A stretch of 64,000 bases of DNA from Candidatus Altimarinota bacterium (GCA_020631485.1 JAHDHC010000004.1:29236-93235); one strand, 5' to 3'. Counted from the stretch's first letter, positions 21,713-33,070 are shown. Notes: generated from the letters alone by a model not told the origin. A program made the numbers and translations.

Positions 21713-23221
21713 ATGGATAGTATTTTAAAAGCTGAAAAGATATGATGATGAGTGAGTAGATATTTGCAAGAGAATAACAACATCACAAAAATAAATATTC
21801 GTGAGAGATGATTTTCGGCACAAGTATATTCTGCAATACGTGATGATGATTTTAATACTACAAATCATTTGATTAAATTAGCAGAGCTTGTAAATTCGTG
21901 AGAGCATGAAAAAGCTCTTGATAAAATCCAATATATTGAGTGAGAAATATACAGAATAATAGGAGAAAATTATATTGGTTTTGAGAATGATCAATGACTG
22001 CAAAAAATTCTTGTTCAAGAATTTGCTCAGTTGACATGTGAGATCTCTTCATATGATAAAAGTGCAGAACTTCAAAATTGAAATGATTACTCTATAGGAT
22101 CCTTCTCTATTATGGGTTTCTGAGAAGATATGACAACCAAAATATATCGTTATCTTCTCGAAAAAGAATGAAACAAAGTGGTGTATTTATCAACAGATTG
22201 ACTTAAAGAAAATTGAGAGAAAATTCAAGATTTATGAGAACTTTTAGAACTTTTAAAAAGTCGTGTAAAATATATACTAGGTGATACATGATTATCATGA
22301 AAAGTCCTCATCAGTTCAGGTTTTATTTCAAACTTATTGTGAGGAATAAATTGAATGATATGAAGGGGTTTTACAGATGCTGTTACTTGATTAGTAGCAT
22401 TAGCATTATTAGATACAGATGAATTTGAGCATGTAGTTTTCGAAATACAAAAAGATGTTGCAGGTATATTCTCTACAAATCCAAATGATTTGAATAACCC
22501 TGAGCGTGTTTTGTTAATAGAAAAAATATCTATAGAATTTGCAGTTCGTCTCTTCTGAGAAAAGTGAGCAAATCTATGATTATTGAACAAAACAACTATA
22601 AATGAATTTGTTATTGACGCTCTAAGAAATGATCCTCGATTCACAGTTGAATTAAAAAAATCTGGTGAGATATGAGGAGAAAAGACAACTATTCAAAAGT
22701 CTCTAGATACTATTGATATCGGAGTAAAAAATATAGCATCGCGTAATGATGTTCCAGAAAAACACAGATATTGACTAGGTTCACAATGAGCCAGTAGCTT
22801 ATATTTGTTATGAGAGAAATTAGGACTATTTGAAGATGGCTTTTTAGAAAAAGTATCTGACATTTTAGTACAACATGAAATAAATTGAGCAAATTTTTCA
22901 ATTAAATCAGGTCTTGAAGAAACATTGATAGTACATTTTTCTGATGACTATGATCCAAAAAAAGATAAAGAAAAAAGATTAAAAGCATTGCTCAATCAAA
23001 AAGAAGATTATTTAAAAAAGTGAAATGATACGTGAGTACAGAATGTTGAAATGAAAATACAAAAACTAGATGAAGAATTTCGATTAAAGCTTGAAAACTT
23101 TGAAATATCTGAAAAAATCCCTCAATCTGCAGAGGTAAAGCGAAATTTAGCACTTGATGTGTTACACAGAGAATTAATAGAGAATAGAAAAACTCTACAA
23201 CAAGTTGCAGATGTGGCATAA
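21713..23221 (+). CDS. lysC: Aspartokinase-like protein (amino-acid kinase plus ACT region)
   Basis: 502 residues. The kinase fold begins with KIGGGVSRYL (KxGG-type phosphate loop at residues 9-15). Further motifs: SSGFISNLLGG, GMIGRGFTDAVTGLVALAL (equivalent of the aspartokinase GRGGSDTTA block) and QKDVAGIFSTNP (equivalent of DVDGVYTADP). An ACT-like segment (GFLEKVSDILVQHEINGANFSIKSG) follows near residue 395, and the last ~90 residues are a coiled coil not typical of the family. Phosphorylation of aspartate opens lysine/DAP synthesis. Identification rests on these motifs and on the dapB-like and lysA neighbours. Many glycines are TGA; base composition is more AT-rich than adjacent genes. 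Confidence 0.75.
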
Positions 23222-23331
23222 TGATGTACATCTTTCTAACATAATTTTGATAATGTCTCGCTTTTTATAAATTTGTATGTATAGTATGTATAGAAAAATT
23301 GTAATTCTTTATTTTGTAAACAGTTTTAAGA

Positions 23332-23682
23332 ATGAGAAATTTTTTATCAAGAATTGGAAATATGCTTCTTCCTCAAAGCGACACTGAAAAAAAAGAAGCA
23401 CTCGAAAAAGAAAGGCAAATACTTAAACAAAGGCATATTGTTGAGTCGCAACAGAGAAATGACATCATGGAGTGCTTGCAATTGAGAAAAACTTGGGATG
23501 AAATTCATCTGACAAGCCAAGATGTAAGACTATTCATTCAAGATATGAGTGATGCTGTCACTAAAAGAATACTCAAGTGAAATATTGGAGAACAAGAAAT
23601 TGATGAGATGAGATCTGCTCAAAAAAAATTAGAACTAATTGTTTTAGATAGATTAGAACGACAAAAACAAGTTCTTCACTAA
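23332..23682 (+). CDS. Hypothetical helical protein (116 aa)
   Basis: ATG to TAA. Strongly charged and helical (SDTEKKEALEKERQILKQRH, QKKLELIVLDRLERQK), so likely a coiled coil, with no membrane segment. One TGA. It sits between aspartokinase and diaminopimelate decarboxylase with gaps of 110 and 74 bases, so it may be independently transcribed. No family recognised. Confidence 0.75.
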
Positions 23683-23756
23683 GCCAGAATCATACAATTA
23701 TGTAAAGATGTACACTTTTTATAAATACATATTACACATTTTTTTAACTATTTTTT

Positions 23757-24995
23757 ATGAACTTTTTAACAATAGATCAAGTAGACGATATTATTTCAGC
23801 ATATGAGACTCCTCTCTATGTTTATAGTGAGCAAAAACTCCGAGAAAGTGCTGAGAAGTTTTGTCGCTTTCCTTCTGCTTTTGGACATACAGTGAGATAC
23901 GCGATGAAGGCAAATGCAAATATAAATATACTCAATATATTTAGAAAAAAGTGACTCAAAGTAGATTGTAGTAGTGAGTATGAGGTATATAGAGCACTTA
24001 ATGCCTGATACGAGTGAGAAGATATCCAGATTTCAGGCCAAGAAACTCCAAAAAGTCTCAGAGATCTTGTGGAAAAATGAGTATTTTTTGTAGCTACGAG
24101 TTTTAGGCAGATTGAGGCAGTATGAAAAATAGCACCATGAGCAAATATCGGAGTAAGAATAAATCCTTGATCTTCGTCTGGAGCTTTTGCTGCTATCTCG
24201 ACTGGATGAAAAGTATCGGCCTTTTGAATCTGGCACGAGAAAATTCCTGAGATTTTGGATCTGGCAAATAGCTATGATCTCAAAATCACAAAAATCCACT
24301 TCCATATCGGAAGTGAGAATACGCCCGAAGCTTGGACTCAGTCGGCAGACACAGGCTTTGAGATGATTCGTCACTTCCCGGATGTAGAAATCTTTGATAT
24401 GTGAGGAGGTTTTAAAGAAGCGATTATGCCGTATGAGCAGTCAGCTGATCTTGAAAATATAGGGAAAAGCGTTGCTTGAAGTTTCAAGAGATTTGAAAAA
24501 GAAACAGGGAGGAAGATCCATCTAGAGATAGAGCCAGGAAAAGCTCTTGTCATAAATAGCTGTAGTCTGATTGCAAAAGTAGACGATATAGTAGATACTG
24601 GAGATTGAGGTTATAGTTTTATAAGAACTAACACTGGTATGACAGAGATGCCCAGACCAAGTATGTATGGAGTCCAGCAGCCAATCAGCATACTCAACCA
24701 AAGTAGTGAAAAACAAAAATACGTTGTTGTCTGACATTGCTGTGAATCATGAGATCTTCTGACTCCAAAGCTCTATGAAAATGAAACTATAGAAGAAGTT
24801 CTCCTCCCAAAAGCTCAAATAGCTGATCCAATAGTGTTTGATGGGGTAGGAGCATATAGTTCTGCCATGAGTGTGAAAAACTATAACTCCTTTCCTGAAG
24901 CTGCAGAAGTTATGATTCTCGAGAACTGAGAAATACAATGCATAAGAACCAGGCAAGATCCAAAAGAAATATGGAAAAATGAAATCTTATTGTAA
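23757..24995 (+). CDS. lysA: Diaminopimelate decarboxylase-like (fold-type III PLP enzyme)
   Basis: 412 residues, normal length. PLP-binding Lys lies in VRYAMKANAN (about residue 51). Other family marks: FHIGSEN (TIM barrel), FDMGGGFKEA (phosphate-binding glycine loop, one Gly TGA), EIEPGKALV, and HCCESGDLL with the catalytic Cys of the partner subunit, then DGVGAYSSAM. It would decarboxylate meso-diaminopimelate to lysine; related carboxynorspermidine decarboxylases are an alternative, but the aspartokinase/dapB-like context favours LysA. The following gene starts 5 bases after the stop. Confidence 0.85.
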
Positions 24996-25000
24996 ATATT

Positions 25001-25594
25001 ATGAAAGAAATAATACCAAACAATAGTCGATATGTTCCTCTGACTCAACAAGCTTATTGCTGTGTACCTACATGTATACAGATTATCATGCTCAGGCATT
25101 GTATACCGTTGCAATCAGCTGAAATCATGGCTTCACTTATGAAAGTAGTTGTATCTGAAGATAAAAAAGATCTTTTTTGGAATCTCCCATATCTCAAACA
25201 AAGACCTAAATCTGGTTTTTGAACCAGTGTTTCAGAAAACAAAACAATCAACAAAATGTTTGCAAAACTTGATATTCCTCTCCATGCTCAAATCAATTTT
25301 ATAGATAATTTTCCTTCTGAACAATCACTATTTGACTACTTACAAGAAGCAGTGGAACAAGATGACGATATTATTTTATGCTATGATTTTGGTTACTTGT
25401 TTGATACAGGAAAACATAGTTGACACGCTTCAGTATTGGATAGAGTAGATGAAGAAAATAAAAAAGTACGATTTATCGATCCAGAAAGTACTTCTCCAAA
25501 ATGGCAAATTGTAGACATCTGAAAATTATACCAATCTATGAAACATCACGGTTCAAGATATATGGCATGATGCTGGGATATAAAAAGGATCTAA
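25001..25594 (+). CDS. C39-like cysteine-peptidase-fold protein
   Basis: 197 residues. N-terminal QQAYCCVPTCIQIIM resembles the Gln...Cys active-site start of C39/papain-like folds (Q-x4-C), and KHSGHASVLDRVDEENKKVRFIDPES supplies the His and the Asp expected of the same fold. No export signal or ABC partner is present, so this is probably a cytosolic thiol hydrolase or a peptidase-like domain. Five bases downstream of lysA, implying co-transcription. Function beyond the fold is not claimed. Confidence 0.65.
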
Positions 25595-25693
25595 AATCTT
25601 TATGTATCATTTTAGTATAACAGACAAATTACTTTACTTATATAAAATATTATTTATATTATATGATAATATTTTTTATATTGCAATAGAGAT

Positions 25694-26629
25694 ATGGAAC
25701 ATTGAGAAAGATCCAGTGCCCAAGAATGATTAGACCACTTTGAAAATAATTTTCAGAATAGAATAGATGCTCTAAAGAGTATTCCAGAAGCAAACCATAC
25801 TCAGTATATGTATGAGTTTGAGGAGTTTATCTCAGAGATGCAGGCTCTTTGATATCATATGGATTATAAAAAGAGTAGAAAATTTATAGCGCTCTTGAAA
25901 AGAATACAAACTGTAAGTGAATTTGAAAGATACATAGATACTCCTGTTATCCAAAAGGGAGGATGGCATATTGGAATGGTTGCCTATTGTATGAAAAGAT
26001 GTGTTGAGGATTTTAGAGACAATGAACTCGCATGAAAACTCCTTCGAATCAACAATGTCCAAAGAGCAATACAACCTCAGATACGAAAAGCCTTTTCTGG
26101 CACTCAGGTATATCCTGCAAATTTTTATAATCTCCTTAAGAAGTATTTTCCAAGTCTTTTTGTGAGACTCACAACGGTAGAACAGGTTATGAACTTGATT
26201 GCGAGTGAAGATACTGACTGGAACTGAGCTTCGTCTTCAAAAACCTCTCAAGATCAAACAATCGTATATGCTCTTGATGAAAATGGAAAACCATATAAAC
26301 CACAAGTTACAAAGACGAAGAAACTCACACCCAAAAAAGTCTCTCGAGTGCTGTCACAAAATAAAAGAACCGAGAAACAACAAGCAAGCCCAAGAAACAA
26401 CATCTCAGAGCAAATAGAGCAGTTTCTGAGCTTGATAGAACATCAAGATTTTCTTGATATACAAATAGGGAGTTTAGGGCAAAACGCTGGAGATATATTG
26501 TTTGATGTGATGAAAAACCTTGTGATCAATGAAGATGGTGTGGCAGAATCACAGAAAATAGTTTTGCATATAAATAGTCTCCGAGATAAAAAATCATTTA
26601 TCGCATATATGCAAGACCTCATATCTTAG
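25694..26629 (+). CDS. Hypothetical protein (311 aa)
   Basis: ATG to TAG with several TGA. The first ~200 residues are helical (MYEFEEFISEMQALGYHMDYKKSRKF) with a cysteine-containing block GGWHIGMVAYCMKRCVEDF. A basic Ser/Lys/Gln-rich linker follows (about 200-245), then a C-terminal helical module (ISEQIEQFLSLIEHQDFLDI). No signal peptide. Terminated by a strong hairpin. No family recognised. Confidence 0.75.
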
Positions 26630-26637
26630 TATCTCGT

Positions 26638-26678
26638 AAAAACTGATGAAATATACTATGTTTCATCAGTTTTTTTGT
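26638..26678. terminator. Bidirectional intrinsic terminator
   Basis: Stem AAAACTGATGAAA/TTTCATCAGTTTT with a 9-base loop, T-run on each side; between convergent genes ending at 26629 (+) and 26684 (-). Confidence 0.88.
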
Positions 26679-26683
26679 ATTTC

Positions 26684-27520
26684 TTAGATGTAGAGCTTCA
26701 CTTTAAATCATTTTGATTTGTAGATTTCTCCCTCTTCTGAGATAATCAGCGCTTCGAGATTCTTTGTGTTTTCCAGTATTTTGATACTCTTTTCTAGTGG
26801 GCTTACAAAAAGTGTAGTTGCAAATCAATCTGCAAATATTCACTGTGGATGAATCGTAAAGACTGTTTTTTTAGTATCTATTTTTTCCTTGTGCTGTATG
26901 AGATGAGATCATTTCTTGGTTTTTCTTTTTTCTGGATTCGAGCATGCAAGAGCCTGGTTTTTGAGATGTATTTCTCAGAGTATTTTTGTGTCATCCAGAG
27001 GATCTTCGAGATAGATTTTTTTCTCTCACTTGATTCGTATATCTCCTCAAAAATTGAGGGTAAATTCTGAGTATCTTTTATCAAGCGTATTATAGGCTAG
27101 ATCAAGTGCGTAGCCTTTCCCGATACTTCCAATCTCGACCTGTATATCGTCATGTAAAGTGACATAATTATCGGCTCATATTTCTATGCGTGTATATCCG
27201 TATACTTCTTTTTGTTTTTCAGATGCGATTCCATAATCTATATTTTCCAAAAATGGGAGGACTGTCATATCAAAATAGCCATCGCTGAGATGTGAGAGAG
27301 TGTTTCAGACTTTGAGTATAGAAATAAACTCATCTGGCATGTGTAAGCATTTCTCAGTGTTGAGTCTATGCAGGAGATTGCCAGCTATGAAACGAGAATA
27401 CTTTTTTTCAAATATATCAATCTCAGAAAAAATAGCGTCAATACTCTGAGTATCTACGCTATCATCGTATATATGTATGATGAGTTTTGTCCCAAGTGCG
27501 GTATGAGAAAAACTAGGCAT
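26684..27520 (-). CDS. apbE: FAD:protein FMN transferase (ApbE family)
   Basis: 278 residues. ApbE motifs: opening SHTALGTKLIIHIYDD, EKKYSRF (family FxxxxSxF-like), EIGSIGKGYALD (Mg/FAD-binding IGxxxKGYAxD), LNFGGDIRIKG (family NxGGD) and FADGFATTLFV near the C-terminus. The enzyme attaches FMN to Thr/Ser of exported FMN-binding domains. No clear signal peptide was seen, so the location is unclear. Upstream, four bases away, lies a lipoprotein with a plausible FMN-attachment motif; they form a two-gene operon. Confidence 0.88.
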
Positions 27521-27524
27521 ATAT

Positions 27525-28172
27525 CTATGATCAAATAATTGCCTTTTTTATTGCAGGAACTGTAAGAGACCCACCACTGATATATGTATCTTCTACTTCA
27601 TCTATCGATTTCCCAACAAGCACGTTGAGGTCTCAGAGATTTCTCGATACATCATATCCGTTTGTATCAGTTATTTCGATACTCCCGATTTTACCATCAG
27701 AATCTAGAGTATATTCTATATCTAGGACTACATCCTGTCTTGAGTTGTTATAGAGAGCTTGTACTTTTGTAACTTTTGCTTCTGCTTCTTGCGCTACTTC
27801 ATCTTCGTCTTCTACTGATTCTATTTCAGCTGTTCATGTTACTGTTACTCAATCTTTGTTAATAGTTACAGATCAGTCATCATTTACGACACTGACATCA
27901 TCTCCATTTACTTCTACCCTTGTATCGCCATCTACTACTTTTATGCTATCTTCTGTTACTTCTACATTTGCTTCTGTTATAGGATCTGCCTCCTCTTCAC
28001 TCACTGATGGTTTTGCTTCACCCGTTTCTAGCTCTGCGAGTTCTTCATCTATATCTCTGATAGTTTGTTCTGTTGCGTTAGCTGGAGCTTCTGTTTTAGG
28101 TTCTTCTACAAGCTCTGTTCCACAGGAACTGAGTACTGTGAGGAGAATACATAGACTAATAAATTGTTTCAT
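27525..28172 (-). CDS. Lipoprotein with FMN-binding-like domain, probable ApbE substrate
   Basis: 215 residues. Signal peptide with lipobox LTVLSSCG, a long acidic linker (about residues 25-125), then a C-terminal domain with the layout of FMN_bind: LDIEYTLDSDGKIGSIEITDTNGYD ending in DTYISGGSLTVPAIKKAI. The SGGS-L-T segment sits where family members have the flavinylated SGAT motif. A repetitive beta-strand stretch (VEVTEDSIKVVDGDTRVEV) precedes it. Presence of apbE 4 bases downstream strongly suggests a flavin-carrying surface lipoprotein for electron transfer. The attachment residue is inferred. Confidence 0.75.
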
Positions 28173-28259
28173 AGGTCAATATTGTTTTTTAATAATATCT
28201 TTATTATAAAGAACTTATTCATTATACAAGTAATTATTAAGAAAAGCGTAATAATATTA

Positions 28260-28286
28260 TTGCAATTTAGAATAATGATATATAAT
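28260..28286 (+). promoter_or_regulatory. Candidate promoter upstream of the Y-family polymerase gene
   Basis: TTGCAA and TATAAT with 15-base spacing, the same arrangement as at 8580-8606, in the 225-base AT-rich gap between divergent genes. No LexA-like box recognised. Confidence 0.35.
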
Positions 28287-28397
28287 AAAGTATATATTTT
28301 GTATATATTTTAATTTCTAAACTATAGAGGGATGGATTAGAAGATAAGAGATTTTCATGACTGGAGATAGATTAGAAGATTTGTTAATATATATTTT

Positions 28398-29609
28398 ATG
28401 AGATTTAGAACGAGTAAGAAGGTATTTATCCATGTTGATTGTGATAGTTTTTTTGCAAGTTGTGAAATACTTGCAAACCCAAAACTCCAGGGGAAGTATG
28501 TATGTGTATGATGAGAGATAGTTGTCGCTGCGACCTATAATGCAAAAAATAAGTGAATCAGGGTTGGGACTCCTGTGTGGCAAGCGCGTGATATCTTGTG
28601 AAAAAATGCTGTATTTTTATGAGTCAACTTTGAGCTTTATGGAGAGATATCGAGGAAGCTTCTATCCTATCTGCGTCAACATACACTCAGTGTAGAAAAA
28701 TTTTCTATTGATGAAGCGTTTTGCGAGATTAGCGGACTTCCAGAGCTTTATAAACTCTCACACTATGACTATGCACAAAAACTGCAAAAGGATATAAAAA
28801 AACATATTGGTATACCTGTGAGTATAGGACTTGCAAATACTCGTATAAAGGCAAAGATATTTTCAGATCTCAATAAACCCTATGGGATTTATGTGGGGAA
28901 CCATACAGAGCCTGAAAGATCAAGATTTCAAAATATAGATTTTGGGAAGATCCCATTTGCTGGGAAAAAGACACAAAAGCGTTTTCAATACAGGTGTGAT
29001 ACGATACATGATTTTTTATCTCTTTGATTTTGGCAACTCAGAACTGAGTGTGGGAAAAATATGACAACACTTTGGCTGGAGCTCAATGGAGTAAATGCTT
29101 TTCGTATAGATAATGATAAGCCAGCAAAATCTATCTCAAGAAGTCGAAGCTTCAATAAAAAAAAGACAGCAAATAGGGATTTTCTGATGACTCAGATCCT
29201 TGCTCATTTTGAGACAGTGTATACTTGGATTACTGAAAAAAGTGTCGAGATATCAGAGATAGGAGTTATGCTTAGAGATGATGATTTTAGGACTCATAGG
29301 AAAAGCTATAGTTTCCCAGAGCATACAAATGATCGCAGGAAGATGCTTCAACATGTATATAAACTTTTTGATGATATCTATACTCCTCACACTCTGTATC
29401 GTAGTACAGGAGTGAATTTTTACGGACTTCGTTCCTACCTTCCAAGACAGATGAATCTTTTTGAAAAAGAGTTCCAAAAAAAGGATAATTCCTACGAATT
29501 GTCCCGTGCCATCAGCAGACTTAATCATAAGTACTGAAAACAAAAGCTCACCTTCTGATCTGAACTCCTCGACCAAAAAATCTCTGAAAGAGTAAAGATT
29601 GTGGGTTAA
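28398..29609 (+). CDS. Y-family DNA polymerase (UmuC/DinB-like)
   Basis: 403 residues, typical length. Catalytic motifs: FIHVDCDSFFASCE (metal Asp pair, residues about 10-23), VVAATYNAKNKGIRVGTPVWQAR, FSIDEAFCEISG (second acidic cluster, about 105-115) and IPVSIGLANTRIKAKIFSDLNKP. The little-finger region contains SISRSRSF and NLFEKEFQKKD, the latter resembling a beta-clamp-binding QxxLF-type tail. It performs translesion synthesis. No UmuD or LexA gene nearby. Seven or so TGA glycines. Confidence 0.92.
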
Positions 29610-29618
29610 GCTGCTTTT

Positions 29619-29798
29619 TTATAACTCTTGTATTGCACTAATTATATCTTTCACCTTTTCAGGAGTTCTAGGTTTCTTTTTGTCATCGATGTTCGTTTTA
29701 TGTGTATCATTTTGTACACTTTCAGGATCTACATTCCTTACAAGTAGATCTACTATCGATACAGGTTTAGGATATTTACTTTTATTATTTGTTTTCAT
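29619..29798 (-). CDS. Small basic hypothetical protein (59 aa)
   Basis: ATG at 29798 to TAA, 59 residues, no TGA. Lys/Asn-rich start (MKTNNKSKYPKPVSIVDLL) and a charged C-terminus (PRTPEKVKDIISAIQEL). An upstream in-frame TTG at 29819 would overlap the preceding gene; the ATG 11 bases after that gene's stop is preferred. No family recognised. Confidence 0.6.
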   Translation of the reverse strand: MKTNNKSKYPKPVSIVDLLVRNVDPESVQNDTHKTNIDDKKKPRTPEKVKDIISAIQEL

Positions 29799-29808
29799 AT
29801 TTTTATTA

Positions 29809-30573
29809 TTATGCTGCAAGGAGTTCTTCCACTACTGTTTTTAAAGAGTTTTGTGTGGATCATACATGTTTTTGTGAAACATTTTGTATATGCTTTTTTG
29901 CAAGTTCATAAACACTATCTATGCTACCACTAATATCTTTTCACTGGCTTATACATTTTATGTAATAGTTAAATACTATACTTATCACTTGAGGATTAAA
30001 GTCTTTTATAATCCTTTTCATTGTAATGTCTTCTCATATATGATGTGAAAATTCGTGAGGGTTTGTGTATTCTACTTCTTTTTTTTCATTTATATATTTT
30101 TGGTTTGTAGTTACGCAGAAGTCTACTCCAAGATACGAAGGATCATTTCAATTGTCAATCTTTATTATAGCATCGATTCATGATTTTATATCATCGTATT
30201 CTGAAGCTAAGAAAACTTGAGCAGATTCTCATACACTTTTTCTTATATGTGCAGCCAGTATGTCTTTGAGCATTATTTCTAAGGCTTTTTTTAATCCTGT
30301 ATATTCGCAGTTTTCTATTTCTTGTATTATTGCATGATCTCTCTGGTTTCTATATATAAATTTTCGTTTATTTTTTGGTCTTCATGGGTATCATCTTTGT
30401 TGAGATTTGTACCAGTTTACTATATTTTGTTCATGTTGATTAAGTTCTTCTCAGTTGCTGTCTTTTTCTAAACTTCTTTCAAACATATTTCACTGCTCAA
30501 TTAAGTCTTTATTTTCTCTCAATAATCCTAAAAAAAGAGCATGATTCCCATCTAAATGTTCTATATTTTTCAT
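29809..30573 (-). CDS. Hypothetical protein with HExxH zinc-protease-like motif
   Basis: 254 residues, ATG to TAA. Largely helical and charged. HEFSH at residues 173-177 (in NPHEFSHHIGEDITM) matches the HExxH zincin signature; no clear third ligand was identified. A basic stretch (QQRGYPGRPKNKRKF) lies near residue 60. Followed on the same strand by the 59-aa gene. It lies downstream of a terminator for the ABC exporter, so it is a separate unit. A peptidase role is a guess based on the motif only. Confidence 0.6.
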
Positions 30574-30616
30574 TTTATATTTGTTTTTATTTATTCTATC
30601 ATATAAATCACAAATA

Positions 30617-30642
30617 AAAAAATACCTGGACTAGGTATTTTA
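30617..30642 (-). terminator. Intrinsic terminator of the ABC exporter operon
   Basis: On the minus strand AAATACCT/AGGTATTT with a 5-base loop followed by seven T residues, 20 bases after the permease stop. Confidence 0.8.
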
Positions 30643-30662
30643 AAAATTATTACGTGTTTGTC

Positions 30663-31442
30663 TTAACTCTTTATATTTTTTCCAGTTTTGAGAAGGAAAT
30701 GGACCATGGTGTAGAGGACTATGGTGAAGAGGATGAGTATGACGATGGCGATAGATACATCTACATCAGATACTCAGAGAAAAGAGTATCTGAGTCCGTT
30801 GATCATGTAGAGGATAGGATTAAACTGACTGACAGTAGCCCAAAAGTCAGGGAGCATATTTACTGAGTAAAATACTCATCAGAGATATATGAGTGGAGTG
30901 ATGATGAAACTGGGGATGATATTTACATCATCAAAGCTTTTTGCATATATGGCATTGAGCAGTCAGGCAAGCGAGAAGACGAGGGAAGTGAGAAGAATAA
31001 AAACTATGAGGAGAAAAGGGTTATGCACCTGTATATCGATCATAAAACTTGCAGCGATACATACAAGAAATCATACGATACATCCTCTTGCAAGTCAGGC
31101 TATTGAGTATCAGAGAATGATTTTTGTATTGCTGATTGGTGAGATAAGTAGCTCTTCGAGGCTGTGAAACATCTTTGCCGTAAAAAATCAAAAAGAAGTC
31201 AAAGCGTAGCTTCCCATAATAACGGCCATCATAAGCAGTCATGGAAAAATAAACTCTATATATGTTATTTGCTGTGACACATTATAGATACTTGTATAAT
31301 CTATATCTATCTTTTCCCCTATGATTTTCCCAAAAATGGCAAAATACAAGATGATCGTTATGACACTTGGTACAAGTGTCTGTTTCCAGAGTCTGAGAAA
31401 GTTTATTATTTCTTTTTTGCTCAGAGTTATGAGATCTGTCAT
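30663..31442 (-). CDS. ABC-2 type exporter permease
   Basis: 259 residues with about six hydrophobic segments (LVPSVITIILYFAIFG, IEFIFPGLLMMAVIMGSYAL, IVGFLVCIAASFMI, LLIVFILLTSLVFSLAG, PLIYLGGVFYSV, VSIAIVILILFTI). LEELLISPISNTKIILG is the conserved loop of ABC2_membrane permeases (for example NodJ/DrrB type). It pairs with the ATPase encoded upstream, whose stop is 1 base from this ATG. Substrate unknown (drug, polysaccharide or lipid are all possible). Confidence 0.92.
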
Positions 31443-31443
31443 A

Positions 31444-32352
31444 TTATTTTGTTAGTTCTATAAAGAGTTGTTCTATTCTATTACTTTTGTTGCGAATAGA
31501 CTGTATGTATATGTCGTGCTTTGTAAGGTCTTCAAAAACCGTATTTATGTATACTTCTTTGCCGATAGTGATCTCTATATCTCCATCTTTTCTCACAAAT
31601 GCTTCATAGGTTTTCTCAAGCGATTGGGGAAGCTCTTGTATCTCAGTTTGAGGACTTATGACAAAAACTTCTTTATCAAGTTTTCAAATCAGCTGTTTTG
31701 TACTCGTGTTTTCGATTATTTTTCCTTTAGAAATTATAGCTACTTTGTTACAGAGTGCTTCTACTTCTTCGAGATAATGGGTCGTTAGGAGGATAGTTGT
31801 TCCATTCTCAGAAAGTTCTTTTATAAAATCCCACATACTACTACGCAATTCTACGTCAACTCCTGCTGTTGGTTCATCGAGTATGAGGAACTTTGGTTCA
31901 TGGACAAGTGCGCGGACGATCATGAGGCGACGTTTCATTCATCCTGAGAGCTGGAGTGCTTGATTGTCTTTTTTATCCCAGAGCTCGAGGCGCTTGAGGA
32001 GTTCTTCTGTTTTTTTGACTGCTTGTTCTTTTGGGACTCAGTAATACCCCGCTTGTAATACCGGGATATCCTTTACCTTCGTCCACATATTGAAGTTAAA
32101 CTCTTGTGGAACTACTCCGATAAGCTTTTTTGCAGCTGCAAAATCTTTGTCTATATCTATACCAAAGAGTTTTATCTTTCCAGATGTTTTTCTCACGAGA
32201 TCTGTCAGGATATTGATAGTAGTTGTTTTTCCTGCTCCATTATGTCACAAAAGGGCGAAAAAATCTCACTCTTCTATCTCTAGATCTATTCATTTTAGGA
32301 CTTCATTTTCTCAGTATTTTTTCTGAAGATTCTCTATTTCAAGTGCTTTCAT
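31444..32352 (-). CDS. ABC transporter ATP-binding protein (DrrA/CcmA type)
   Basis: 302 residues. Walker [11 protein letters not shown] (first Gly is TGA), Q-loop VVPQEFNF, signature [15 protein letters not shown], Walker [13 protein letters not shown] and H-loop LLTTHYLEE are all present in order. The C-terminal ~80 residues form the extra domain typical of ABC-2 exporter ATPases. Operon with the permease. Confidence 0.95.
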
Positions 32353-32417
32353 GTGTTGTTGTTATTATAAATCACAGATATATTAAACTGAAAAGTATAT
32401 TAGGCAAGAGGAAAATA

Positions 32418-32447
32418 TTGACAAACTATATTTTTAATTATTATAGA
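32418..32447 (+). promoter_or_regulatory. Promoter upstream of the 103-aa gene
   Basis: TTGACA at 32418-32423 and TATAGA at 32442-32447 (18-base spacing), 29 bases before ATG 32476, in the divergent gap to the ABC ATPase gene. Confidence 0.55.
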
Positions 32448-32475
32448 AAAGTATGAATTCCTAAAAATTTGAAAT

Positions 32476-32787
32476 ATGTCAGTAGAAAATTTGTGATGAA
32501 CTGGACACTCTTCTATGATTATGTCTGTCCATGAAAATGAAAGATGAGCAATGCATGTTTTAGTGAGAAATATTATTGAAGAGACGGGGATAAACCATCC
32601 TTCAACAAGAGTTGATAAGGTTATTGAAAGATACAGACAAGGATTGCTGAGAGCAACTGATACTCAAGCTTACAGGTATTTTGATAGGTGAGCTGAGAGA
32701 TATCAGAAAATACAAGCAACAATCCAAAGAGTAAGAAAGGCTGTATATGCGTTTGATACAGATAAAGATACAATATGACAAATATAG
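32476..32787 (+). CDS. Hypothetical protein (103 aa)
   Basis: ATG to TAG; helical and basic in the second half (VDKVIERYRQGLLRATDTQAYRYFDRGAERYQKIQATIQRVRK). N-terminal GGTGHSSMIM glycines are TGA. Its last 13 bases overlap the next ATG, so the two are translationally coupled. No family recognised. Confidence 0.65.
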
Positions 32788-33038
32788 TCGATCATGTTTT
32801 ATGATCAGATCCTAATAGGGATAGTGAAAATGAAATAAAATGTTTTAGAAATCTACTATCAGCGAAACAAATCGAAAGTTTGAGTGGTAAAGATATTGTA
32901 ATTTTTCGTGAAAGATATAATTGTTTATCGGACGATGCGCAAAAGGATGTCGAAGAAGAAATTCGCGCTAATCAAGATATAACCTTACACGGTATTCAAA
33001 AAATCTTTGATGCTGTTGATAAGCCGAGATATGCCTAA
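32775..33038 (+). CDS. Hypothetical protein (87 aa)
   Basis: ATG to TAA; acidic and helical (NEIKCFRNLLSAKQIESLSGKD, DDAQKDVEEEIRANQD). Overlaps the preceding gene by 13 bases in a different frame and is followed by a terminator. A basic/acidic coupled pair could be a toxin-antitoxin-like or structural pair, but no known family is recognised. Confidence 0.65.
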
Positions 33039-33070
33039 TCTTGTTTGTTGAGAAATCTTTTTGGGTTACT

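Noticed and set aside
32476..33038. Coupled small genes as a toxin-antitoxin pair
   Set aside because: Overlap and small size fit, but no toxin or antitoxin family was recognised, so it is left as hypothetical.
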